Shown: in pieces, positions 7,763-14,495 of the stretch
Numbering within the stretch: position 1 is the stretch's first letter
How the letters are laid out: every line of letters starts with the position of its first letter
NCBI GenBank assembly: GCA_039714715.1
Contig: JBDLIU010000101.1
Span: 1-14,495, forward strand
Source: S012-113 sp039714715
GTDB taxonomy: Bacteria; Bacteroidota; Bacteroidia; Cytophagales; Cyclobacteriaceae
Reading direction: 5' to 3'
DNA length: 14,495 nucleotides
Position numbers and translations under genes: made by a program
The notes under the pieces: generated by a model
The model's input: the letters and a program-made list of their open reading frames with translations, nothing else
What the model was told of the DNA's origin: nothing
Databases searched by the model: none

Positions 7763-9018
7763 TGAATTCAAGAGAATTACTTCTTCAGACTTTAAATCAT
7801 AAACAACCTGAGCGTATCGTTTTTGATATGGGTTCTACTGCGGTAACCGGAATACATGTATTAGCTTTAGAAAACCTGCGTGAATACTACGGGCTTGAAA
7901 AAAGGCCGATAAGGGTCATTGAACCTTACCAGATGCTGGGACTTGTTGAAGAAGACCTTATTGAAGCCATTGGAATAGATGTGGTGGCAGCCTGGGGCGA
8001 GGAAAACATACTTGGTTTTAATAACCTTCCTCCTTTGAAGCTGTTTAAAACATTTTGGGGCCAGGAAGTGCTGGTACCTGAACAATTTAGCTCGGTTAAA
8101 GATGACAACGGGGATCTATTGTCTTTCCCTGAAGGTGATACAACCATTCCTGCATCAGCTAAAATGCCATCAGGCGGTTATTTTTTCGATGCCATTGAAA
8201 GGGTGAAAGAGGTAGATGATGCCAACCTGAATGTAGAAGATAACCTGGAGGAGTTTTCAGCGGTTACTAATCAAACGCTGGAGTATTGGAAAGCAGAAAC
8301 CAAAAAAGCACGGGCAACTGGCAAAGGAGTTGTTGCTGGACTTGGAGGAACAGCTCTGGGAGATATCGCCCTGGTACCGGGAATGCAGCTAAAAGACCCA
8401 AAGGGAGTGCGAGGTGTTGCCGATTGGTATATGAGTACAATGGTTCGCCCTGATTATATTGCTGATATATTTGACCGTCAAACTGCTCTGGCAGTTGAAA
8501 ACCTGGAGAAACTAAATGTAGCAGTAGGTGATAATATTGATGTAATGTTTATTTGCGGAACCGATTTTGGTACACAAGACTCTTCTTTCTGTTCACCGGA
8601 GCAGTTTGATGACCTTTGGTTACCCTATTATAGACGCATTAACGACTGGATTCATGAAAACACCAATTGGAAAACTTTTAAACATTCGTGTGGCGCAGTA
8701 GAAAACTTTATGAGTCACTTTATTGAGGCGGGTTTTGATATAATCAATCCGGTGCAGGTTAACGCTGCCGGAATGGACCCGAAAGTCTTAAAAGAAAAAT
8801 ATGGCAAACATCTTACTTTCTGGGGAGGTGGAATTGATACACAGAAAATGCTGCCTTTTGGTACTAAAGAAGAAGTGAGAGAACAGGTGTTGAAGCATTG
8901 TGAAATCTTTGCCAAAGACGGAGGTTTTGTATTCAATACAGTGCATAATATCCAGGCTAATGTGCCCACAGAAAACATCGTGGCCATGATAGATGCATTG
9001 AAAGAGTTTGATAATTAG
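7762..9018 (+). CDS. URO-D superfamily protein (MtaA/corrinoid methyltransferase-like)
   Basis: This 418-residue cytosolic protein has no signal peptide. It starts MNSRELLLQTLNHKQPERIV, the standard opening of uroporphyrinogen decarboxylase-superfamily proteins (SR..LL.....PDR). The C-terminal half has KHSCGAVENFM (His308-x-Cys310), then a DIINPVQVNAAGMD stretch, FWGGGIDTQKMLP, and FNTVHNIQANVPTENI (His395). HxC is the motif that holds two of the zinc ligands in MtaA/MtbA methylcobalamin:thiol methyltransferases. Their third Cys is not evident here; His395 sits in the corresponding region. It is longer than true HemE (about 350 residues) and lies in a glycan locus, so haem synthesis is unlikely. 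A role in methyl transfer or demethylation of imported sugars or released methanol would fit the superfamily, but no corrinoid-binding protein is visible nearby. Its ATG overlaps the chimera stop by 1 nt. The superfamily is confident; the reaction is unknown. Confidence 0.82.
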   Translation: MNSRELLLQTLNHKQPERIVFDMGSTAVTGIHVLALENLREYYGLEKRPIRVIEPYQMLGLVEEDLIEAIGIDVVAAWGEENILGFNNLPPLKLFKTFWGQEVLVPEQFSSVKDDNGDLLSFPEGDTTIPASAKMPSGGYFFDAIERVKEVDDANLNVEDNLEEFSAVTNQTLEYWKAETKKARATGKGVVAGLGGTALGDIALVPGMQLKDPKGVRGVADWYMSTMVRPDYIADIFDRQTALAVENLEKLNVAVGDNIDVMFICGTDFGTQDSSFCSPEQFDDLWLPYYRRINDWIHENTNWKTFKHSCGAVENFMSHFIEAGFDIINPVQVNAAGMDPKVLKEKYGKHLTFWGGGIDTQKMLPFGTKEEVREQVLKHCEIFAKDGGFVFNTVHNIQANVPTENIVAMIDALKEFDN

Positions 9019-9055
9019 AGTTTTGAAGTTTAATCCACTAATTATGGGTGATAGA

Positions 9056-9082
9056 AAGTCCCCTTTAGGGGATTTAGGGGCT
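9056..9082. repeat. Palindromic intergenic repeat with CCCC-TTTA-GGGG hairpin
   Basis: In the 118-bp gap before the propeller gene, TCCCC (9059-9063), a TTTA loop and GGGGA (9068-9072) form a perfect 5-bp hairpin, followed by a second TTTAGGGG. The arrangement AGTCCCCTTTAGGGG then TTTAGGGG is one I recall as a common dispersed intergenic element in Bacteroidota; on the minus strand it reads as the familiar spurious peptide PKSPKGD. Only one copy is in this window. No T-run follows, so terminator function is not supported. No promoter matching the TTG / TAnnTTTG pattern was convincing in the remainder of the gap. Confidence 0.6.
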
Positions 9083-9136
9083 GATTGGAGCAAATATTTA
9101 TCAGAAGAAATAAATTATTTCGTATAAAATAGAATT

Positions 9137-10216
9137 ATGAGGATTACGAATAGAACTCTAGTAGCATTTTTAATTTTTGGCTTATTCCATACATTATCAA
9201 ATGCTCAAACTATCAGTCTGGGAGAAACCGAACTCATTTACACAGACGATGAAATACCCATCCGCTACGATGGCTCATTATCAACCATCAGGTGGGATGA
9301 CCAGATGCATTTTTTCCATTCTTTTGGGTGTCGGTTTGGGTCAAACGAAAACCGTAGAAGCAGGCATTCCTGGTATACGGGTACACCACTTGATCCACTT
9401 AAAACACACCTTGGAAGCAAAGAAGATCATGAGTTTTGGGATTATAATGGATATTATTCGGGAATGGAGACAGAAGGGATTTGGATATTGGGTATGTATA
9501 AGCATGAAAATGGTAATTTGCTGGCAATAACTCATTCTGAGGTAACCCCGGATTCTGAAAAACAGGGAGATTCAGATTTATCATATACCATTGGACTGGG
9601 CTATTCTACAGATAAGGGTAAGAGCTGGGTTTATTGTGGAGATATTATCAGGGCAGCCGATAAGCATACCAATGTTGGCGGTGGTGCTTACATCGTGAAA
9701 GATGACTATCTCTATGTTTATTACAACGATACCGATACTGTACCAAGTGGAAGGCACCCTGCTGTAGCACGTGCTAAACTAAAAGATATAATTGAAATGG
9801 CATCACAAGGTAAAGTTGGTAAATGGATGAAATACAAGGATGGTAATTGGGGAACACCCGGCTTATCTGATATTGCGGGCAGCAGTATTTTCCCTTTAGA
9901 ATCAGGCTGGGAAGATCTGCATTCAGATGCTGCATACTGTACGGCATTAGGAAAATACCTGCTTACTGTTCAGACACATGATGAGAATGAATTGCTGCTG
10001 TATTCATCTGCCGATGGTGTAGAATGGGAAAAAGAGGCCGTAATAGATGTTGCCGGCAAAGGAGAAATGCAACCTTATTCTTCTTTCGTTGATTTTGATA
10101 GCCCGTCTGATGACTGCAGTACAGTTAGCGGGGATTTCTACATCTATTTTCCAAGGAAAAAAATGAATAATCACGATCACGATTATATGTATCGCAGGAG
10201 AATTACTATTGAATAA
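9137..10216 (+). CDS. Secreted Asp-box beta-propeller protein (sialidase/BNR- or GH43-like)
   Basis: This 359-residue protein has a Sec signal ending SNA-Q (about residue 24). The mature part alternates short beta-strands with Trp/Tyr-rich turns. It contains a clear Asp-box, STDKGKSW (Ser157-Trp164), and a shorter variant, SADGVEW (Ser291-Trp297), each followed by a hydrophobic strand, as in sialidase/BNR-type propellers. The early RYDGSLSTIRWDDQMHFFHSFG segment and the GGGAYIVKDDYLYVYYND strand support a propeller with a central catalytic or binding face. Candidate acidic residues include Asp54-Asp55 in the WDDQMH segment, but I cannot assign a catalytic set or a GH family. It probably acts on, or binds, oligosaccharides in the periplasm or outside the cell. 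It is followed 9 nt later by the GH78 gene, so the two are coupled. A diverged copy of its first 58 codons starts the chimeric ORF at 7322, showing that the locus once held two such genes. Confidence 0.75.
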   Translation: MRITNRTLVAFLIFGLFHTLSNAQTISLGETELIYTDDEIPIRYDGSLSTIRWDDQMHFFHSFGCRFGSNENRRSRHSWYTGTPLDPLKTHLGSKEDHEFWDYNGYYSGMETEGIWILGMYKHENGNLLAITHSEVTPDSEKQGDSDLSYTIGLGYSTDKGKSWVYCGDIIRAADKHTNVGGGAYIVKDDYLYVYYNDTDTVPSGRHPAVARAKLKDIIEMASQGKVGKWMKYKDGNWGTPGLSDIAGSSIFPLESGWEDLHSDAAYCTALGKYLLTVQTHDENELLLYSSADGVEWEKEAVIDVAGKGEMQPYSSFVDFDSPSDDCSTVSGDFYIYFPRKKMNNHDHDYMYRRRITIE

Positions 10217-10225
10217 ACTTTATTA

Positions 10226-12610
10226 ATGAACAATAAAGAAACAAAATTAGAACCCATTTCAAATATATGGGGCAAAGCCCAATGGATAGCTTACGAGCAG
10301 CTAGATGATAGTGAGGTTGTTGTTCCTGGGGATCATTGTTTGGGTAAGGAGATGGAGGGTAAGTCAGGTAAGCGCTCAGTTGTACCTATGTTTCGTAAAG
10401 AGTTTATTATTGACAACAAGATAAAGAGAACCTCGATTAATATTAGCGGATTGGGGCATTACGAATTACATCTAAATGGAGAAAAGGTTGGTGACAGGTT
10501 TCTGTCACCTGGTTGGACTAACTACCAAAAGAGAAGATTATATAATACTTATGACATTACTGAGAAGATAAAGAATGGAGGTAATGCAATAGGAGTGTTT
10601 GTTGGGAATGGTTTTTATTACATAAATCGTGAACGCTATCGCAAACTGGTAATTGCACACGGTTATCCTAAATTGATTTTCAACATTATTGTAGAGTATG
10701 AAAATGGTTTGGTAGATAATTTTAGCTCAGATGAAAACTGTAAGGTAGCTCCATCTCCGATAATTTTCAGCAGTATTTATGGAGGTGAGGACTATGACGC
10801 AAGACTGGAACAGGCAGGTTGGAGCAATTTTGGGTTTAATGATTCAGAATGGAATAAGCCAGTTGTGATAAATGATTCAAAGAATACGCTGGTTTTGGAA
10901 GAAGATTTTCCATTAAGAATTATGCAGGAATTCAATACTCAGGATATTTTTCAATCTAAAACCAACAGGACAATTTACGACTTTGGACAAAACGCATCCG
11001 GAATTATTTTGATAAAAGTTAAAGGAAACAAAGGAACCAAAATAATTATACGCCCGGATGAAATATTGGATGAAGGCAAAAACATCACTCAAAATAGCAG
11101 TGGTAAACCCTATGAGTTTAACTATATATTAAAAGGAGAAGGCATTGAAGTATGGCAACCAAAATTTACATACTATGGATTTAGGTATGCAGATGTTGAG
11201 ATAGTGGAATCCGCAGATGAAAGTGCCCATACAGAAATACTTGAGATGAAAATGCTTCATACACGCAATTCTTCTCCAACCGTGGGCTCATTTCAATGTT
11301 CTGATACATTTTTTAATAAAATATTTGAACTCATCAATTGGAGTATCAAAAGTAATATGGCAAGCGTAGCCACCGATTGCCCACATCGGGAAAAACTAGG
11401 TTGGCTTGAACAAGCTTATCTTATAGGGCCTTCGATGCATTATAATTATGATATTCAGAATTTTTATAACAAGATTGTGAATGACATGATTGATGCCCAG
11501 CTTGATAATGGACTGGTACCCAATATTGCTCCGGATTATGTGGTGTTTGAAGATGGATTTCGCGATTCTCCTGAATGGGGAAGTGCTTCGGTAATATTGC
11601 CATGGCAGTTATATCAATGGTATGGTGATATCGATGTGTTAAAAAGAGCTTATTCCACAATGACCAAATATATCGATTACCTTAAGGGGAAGTCGAGCAA
11701 CAATATATTATACCATGGGTTAGGCGACTGGTTCGACCTTGATCCGGATAATCACCGAGAAGCTAAATTAACGCCCAAATCTCTTACAGCCACATCAATA
11801 TATTATTACGACCTATTAATAGTTGCAAAAATCGCAAAACTGCTGAATAAAGAGTTAGAAAGCGAAGAGTATAGTAAGCTGGCCGTAAAAGTAAGAGAAT
11901 CATTTCAAAAGAAATTCTATAATCCTGATACAGGTGTATGCTCTACAGGGAGCCAAACAGCCTATGCATTGGCTCTTTACACTGAAATATTACCGGATGA
12001 AGATAGGGGGAAGGTGTTAAATAACCTCATTGACGCAATAGAAAAAGATGACTATAGTTTAACCGCTGGTGATATAGGATATCATTTTTTAGTTCGGGTA
12101 CTAAGTGAAAATGGAAGGTCTGATATTCTTTATAAAATGAATAACAATAGCAACAGACCTGGCTATGGTTATCAATTGAAAAAAGGAGCAACAACTTTAA
12201 CCGAAAGTTGGTCAGCCCTTGCTGAATGGTCTAATAATCATATGATGCTAGGACATCTGATGGAATGGTTTTATTCCGGATTAGGCGGGATTTATCAGGA
12301 TCATAACTCAATTGCCTACAAAGAGATAGTTATTGCACCCAAGCCTGTTGGTGATATAGAATGGGTTAAATGCTCGTATAAATCTATGCAAGGTATTATT
12401 AGTTCTGATTGGAAACTTGATAAAGACACTTTTACACTGAGAGTTGAAGTTCCTGCTAACAGCAAAGCAAAGATTATTATGCCTGCCGGTTCAGAAAATT
12501 CAAATTTGAAAATAATAGATTTGTTTGATCAAAAACTTTTGAATATTAAGGTAATCCAAGATACTTTTAGAGTATCATCAGGAAAGTATGAGATAACTAC
12601 AAGGCTGTGA
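10226..12610 (+). CDS. GH78 alpha-L-rhamnosidase, apparently without signal peptide
   Basis: This 794-residue protein has the GH78 domain order. A short WI-containing start leads into an N-terminal sandwich (about 55-230) with HYELHLNGEKVGDRFLSPGW. A concanavalin-like sandwich follows (about 240-340, IYDFGQNASGI). The (alpha/alpha)6 barrel (about 345-690) contains TDCPHREKLGWLEQ (Asp384, Glu389, Glu395), GLGDWFD and TLTESWSALAEW (Glu660, a candidate general base). A C-terminal sandwich closes the protein (about 700-790). GH78 enzymes hydrolyse terminal alpha-L-rhamnose by inversion. The N-terminus is polar (MNNKETKLEPISN) with no hydrophobic segment, and the in-frame TAA of the upstream gene at 10214-10216 rules out an upstream extension, so the enzyme is probably cytosolic and works on imported rhamno-oligosaccharides. 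It starts 9 nt after the propeller gene and precedes the sugar isomerase. Family assignment is strong. Confidence 0.92.
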   Translation: MNNKETKLEPISNIWGKAQWIAYEQLDDSEVVVPGDHCLGKEMEGKSGKRSVVPMFRKEFIIDNKIKRTSINISGLGHYELHLNGEKVGDRFLSPGWTNYQKRRLYNTYDITEKIKNGGNAIGVFVGNGFYYINRERYRKLVIAHGYPKLIFNIIVEYENGLVDNFSSDENCKVAPSPIIFSSIYGGEDYDARLEQAGWSNFGFNDSEWNKPVVINDSKNTLVLEEDFPLRIMQEFNTQDIFQSKTNRTIYDFGQNASGIILIKVKGNKGTKIIIRPDEILDEGKNITQNSSGKPYEFNYILKGEGIEVWQPKFTYYGFRYADVEIVESADESAHTEILEMKMLHTRNSSPTVGSFQCSDTFFNKIFELINWSIKSNMASVATDCPHREKLGWLEQAYLIGPSMHYNYDIQNFYNKIVNDMIDAQLDNGLVPNIAPDYVVFEDGFRDSPEWGSASVILPWQLYQWYGDIDVLKRAYSTMTKYIDYLKGKSSNNILYHGLGDWFDLDPDNHREAKLTPKSLTATSIYYYDLLIVAKIAKLLNKELESEEYSKLAVKVRESFQKKFYNPDTGVCSTGSQTAYALALYTEILPDEDRGKVLNNLIDAIEKDDYSLTAGDIGYHFLVRVLSENGRSDILYKMNNNSNRPGYGYQLKKGATTLTESWSALAEWSNNHMMLGHLMEWFYSGLGGIYQDHNSIAYKEIVIAPKPVGDIEWVKCSYKSMQGIISSDWKLDKDTFTLRVEVPANSKAKIIMPAGSENSNLKIIDLFDQKLLNIKVIQDTFRVSSGKYEITTRL

Positions 12611-12654
12611 TCAAAAGATCAATTAATAGAGATTAAGATAAGAAATTAAAAACC

Positions 12655-14073
12655 ATGTCATTAAACATAGGTCTTTACGGAGTAGGATTGGACACCTATT
12701 GGCCACAATTTAAAGGGTTAGAAGAAAGATTAAGAGGGTATTTGAGTGCTATTGATGAATACCTGGACCAGGATGGAGTAAACGTGTTGAATTCAGGCTT
12801 GGTCGATTCGGTTGAAAAAGCCTGGGATGCAAACAAGCAATTCAAAAAGGGTCAAGTTGATGTTGTATTTGTATACATCACAACCTATGCATTAAGCTCT
12901 ACTGTGCTTCCGGTTGTTAACGATTTAGGTGTTCCTGTAATTGTGCTTAATATTCAGCCAACAAGCAAGCCAGACTATGCCTTAATTGAGTCTATGTCTG
13001 ACCGTGGCGATAGAACAGGGGAGTGGCTGGCAGGTTGCCAGGCATGTTCAGCTCCGGAAATAGCCAATGTTTTTAATCGCTCGGGTATTAGCTATCGACT
13101 AATAACAGGTTACCTGGGAGAACAACAAGTTGAAGTCGAAATACGGGAATGGATTAGAGCCCTAAAAGTTCAAAAGGAGCTTAAATCAACTAACATTGGT
13201 CTGCTGGGGCATTACTACGATGGCATGCTAGATGTTTACACGGATATCACGGACCTGGCTCAAACATTTGGCGTGAATTTCAAGATGCTTGAAATGTGCG
13301 AACTTGATGCGCATCACAAATCGGTTACAGATGCGGAGCTTGAAAAGAAAATAGCGCAATTCCATGAAGAGTTTGATATCGTTGATGAATGCGAAATTGA
13401 AGAGATTCGTAGAGCTGCTCATACATCGGTAGCGCTGGATAAGCTTGTTGAGACTAACAAACTTGGTGCAATGGCTTATTACTATGAAGGGCATGATGGA
13501 AATGATTACGAAAACATTGTCACTTCAATTATTGCCGGAAATTCATTGCTAACCGCACATGGTGTGCCTGTTGCAGGTGAATATGAGGTGAAAAATATTA
13601 TTGCCATGAAAATAATGGACCTGCTTGATGTTGGTGGGTCATTTTCTGAACCATATGCCATGGATTTCGATGCTGATGAGGTCCTCTGGGGGCATGATGG
13701 CCCTGCACATTTCAAAATAGCAAAAGAAAAAGTAAAGCTGGTTCCGCTGCCAGTTTACCACGGAAAACCAGGGAAAGGACTTTCAATTCAAATGACTGTC
13801 CAAACCGGACTGGCAACACTGTTTTCAGTAGTTCAGGATAAAATGAAAGGAGTAGTTCTTCAATATGCAGAGGGAGAATCAGTAGAGGGAGAGGTGTTTA
13901 ACATAGGCAATACAAACAGTCGCTATAAATTCTCAAAATCTGTACGTGATTTTATGACTGACTGGAGCTACGGTGGCCCATCGCATCATTGTGCAATAGG
14001 TCTAACGCACATCGGAGGAGTACTTGAGAAGCTGGCTTTTATTTTAGGTGCTGAAACAAATAAGGTTAGCTGA
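12655..14073 (+). CDS. L-arabinose/L-fucose isomerase-superfamily sugar isomerase (AraA-like)
   Basis: This 472-residue cytosolic protein has a Rossmann-like N-terminal part (IGLYGVGLDTYWPQF; VDVVFVYITTYALSS), a middle domain from about 175 (NIGLLGHYYDGMLDVYTD), and a C-terminal barrel with GKPGKGLSIQM and GGPSHHCAIG. Glu278 (YYEGHDG), Glu309 (AGEYEVKN), His347 (WGHDGPAHF) and His444/445 match in kind and order the two Glu and two His metal ligands of E. coli AraA (306, 333, 350, 450), although spacing between the second and third differs. It should therefore bind Mn2+ or a similar metal and interconvert an aldose and a ketose. Divergence from AraA and the adjacent GH78 leave L-arabinose, a 6-deoxyhexose or another rare sugar as possible substrates. 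The gap to GH78 is 44 nt; its stop overlaps the next ATG by 1 nt (TGATG). Confidence 0.82.
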   Translation: MSLNIGLYGVGLDTYWPQFKGLEERLRGYLSAIDEYLDQDGVNVLNSGLVDSVEKAWDANKQFKKGQVDVVFVYITTYALSSTVLPVVNDLGVPVIVLNIQPTSKPDYALIESMSDRGDRTGEWLAGCQACSAPEIANVFNRSGISYRLITGYLGEQQVEVEIREWIRALKVQKELKSTNIGLLGHYYDGMLDVYTDITDLAQTFGVNFKMLEMCELDAHHKSVTDAELEKKIAQFHEEFDIVDECEIEEIRRAAHTSVALDKLVETNKLGAMAYYYEGHDGNDYENIVTSIIAGNSLLTAHGVPVAGEYEVKNIIAMKIMDLLDVGGSFSEPYAMDFDADEVLWGHDGPAHFKIAKEKVKLVPLPVYHGKPGKGLSIQMTVQTGLATLFSVVQDKMKGVVLQYAEGESVEGEVFNIGNTNSRYKFSKSVRDFMTDWSYGGPSHHCAIGLTHIGGVLEKLAFILGAETNKVS

Positions 14074-14495
14074 TGAGATTTAAGCTGGCAAGATATCTAC
14101 TGTTATTTCTGGCTCTGGTTTCTACGAGTGCATGTGCTCAAGACCATGTTATTCCACTTTGGGAAAAGAATATACCAAACTACAGGGAAACTGGTGAAAA
14201 AGAGGTGCTCAATACCGATTATGATTATGAAGCTTTTACTACAGTAGTTAAGCCTGATATATCAGTTTATCTACCTTCAGATAATAAGAAAAAGTCAAGT
14301 ACAGCAGTGCTTGTAGTTCCGGGAGGAGCCTATTGGGGTGTAGTTCATGAATGGGAAGGGAGTGATATTGCTAAAATGCTCAATGAATATGGTATTACAG
14401 CTTTTGTGCTGAAATATCGGTTACCTCATAATAAGAGTAATATCATCCCTTATAAATCTCCACTGTTAGATGTAGAACGGGCAATGAGAATTATA
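14073..14495 (+). CDS. Secreted alpha/beta-hydrolase, probable glycan esterase (3' end outside window)
   Basis: Reading from the ATG that overlaps the isomerase stop (TGATG), 141 codons are open to the window edge. The N-terminus is a Sec signal (MRFKLARYLLLFLALVSTSA) followed by CAQ, so either signal peptidase I cleavage or lipidation at Cys21 is possible. VLVVPGGAYWG (Pro83-Gly89) is the oxyanion-hole turn of the acetyl-xylan-esterase/BD-FAE type of alpha/beta-hydrolase, where HGGG is replaced by PGGAY. It is followed by WEGSDIAKMLNEYGITAFVLKYRLP, split here as the helix EWEGSDIAKMLNEYG and strand ITAFVLKYRLP, a typical continuation. The nucleophile elbow lies beyond the window. Such enzymes remove acetyl or other acyl groups from polysaccharides outside the cytoplasm, complementing the SGNH protein at 1089. 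The substrate is not readable from the fragment. Confidence 0.8.
   Translation, partial: MRFKLARYLLLFLALVSTSACAQDHVIPLWEKNIPNYRETGEKEVLNTDYDYEAFTTVVKPDISVYLPSDNKKKSSTAVLVVPGGAYWGVVHEWEGSDIAKMLNEYGITAFVLKYRLPHNKSNIIPYKSPLLDVERAMRII

Noticed and set aside
8788..9093. Minus-strand ORF of 101 codons running over the intergenic repeat
   Set aside because: It lies mostly antisense to the URO-D gene and its PKSPKGD-like start is the translation of the palindromic repeat, a frequent false gene call.
9019..9136. Promoter for the propeller-GH78-isomerase group
   Set aside because: No TAnnTTTG match at proper spacing from a TTG could be found; internal transcription start remains possible but unsupported.
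12608..12621. TGATC-AAAA-GATCA hairpin at the end of the GH78 gene as a terminator
   Set aside because: The stem is only 5 bp and AT-rich, no T-run follows, and the next gene starts 44 nt later in the same direction.

Overview
The window reads as part of a carbohydrate-degradation locus (a PUL-type cluster) from an AT-rich member of the Bacteroidota. This rests on Bacteroidota-style lipoprotein and Sec signals, no obvious Shine-Dalgarno spacing, very tight same-strand packing and the mix of enzyme families; no 16S or other taxonomic marker is present. Every gene is on the + strand. No SusC/SusD pair, regulator, tRNA, rRNA, transposase or CRISPR array is visible, so this is an internal piece of a longer locus.

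Layout: (1) 1-3735, three nearly abutting genes: the 3' part of a GH28/GH49-like beta-helix hydrolase, an SGNH-like hydrolase and a GH110-like beta-helix lipoprotein. (2) 3736-3828, a gap holding a palindromic repeat. (3) 3829-9018, three overlapping genes: a 1168-residue DUF4450-like (alpha/alpha)6 hydrolase, a 146-residue chimeric ORF, and a cytosolic URO-D/MtaA-like protein. (4) 9019-9136, a gap with a second palindromic repeat. (5) 9137-14495: a secreted Asp-box beta-propeller, a GH78 alpha-L-rhamnosidase without a signal peptide, an AraA-like sugar isomerase and the start of a secreted alpha/beta-hydrolase esterase.

Inferred joint role: the secreted enzymes (GH28-like, GH110-like, DUF4450-like, propeller, esterases) trim a decorated, rhamnose-containing acidic polysaccharide such as a pectic rhamnogalacturonan or a comparable algal glycan. 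The GH78 enzyme, the isomerase and perhaps the URO-D-like protein would then process imported fragments in the cytosol. The substrate is inferred from family content only.

The most unusual feature is the chimeric ORF at 7322-7762. Its first 58 codons are a diverged copy of the start of the beta-propeller gene at 9137. It then switches at a 5-bp shared sequence (ATGCA) into 177 bp that are 100% identical to the 3' part of the GH110-like gene (3463-3639). It ends in a 96-nt tail that is homologous to the end of that gene but only about 65% identical. The fusion is in frame and keeps tight overlaps with both neighbours. It is either a genuine gene-pair collapse with gene conversion or template switching, or an assembly chimera.
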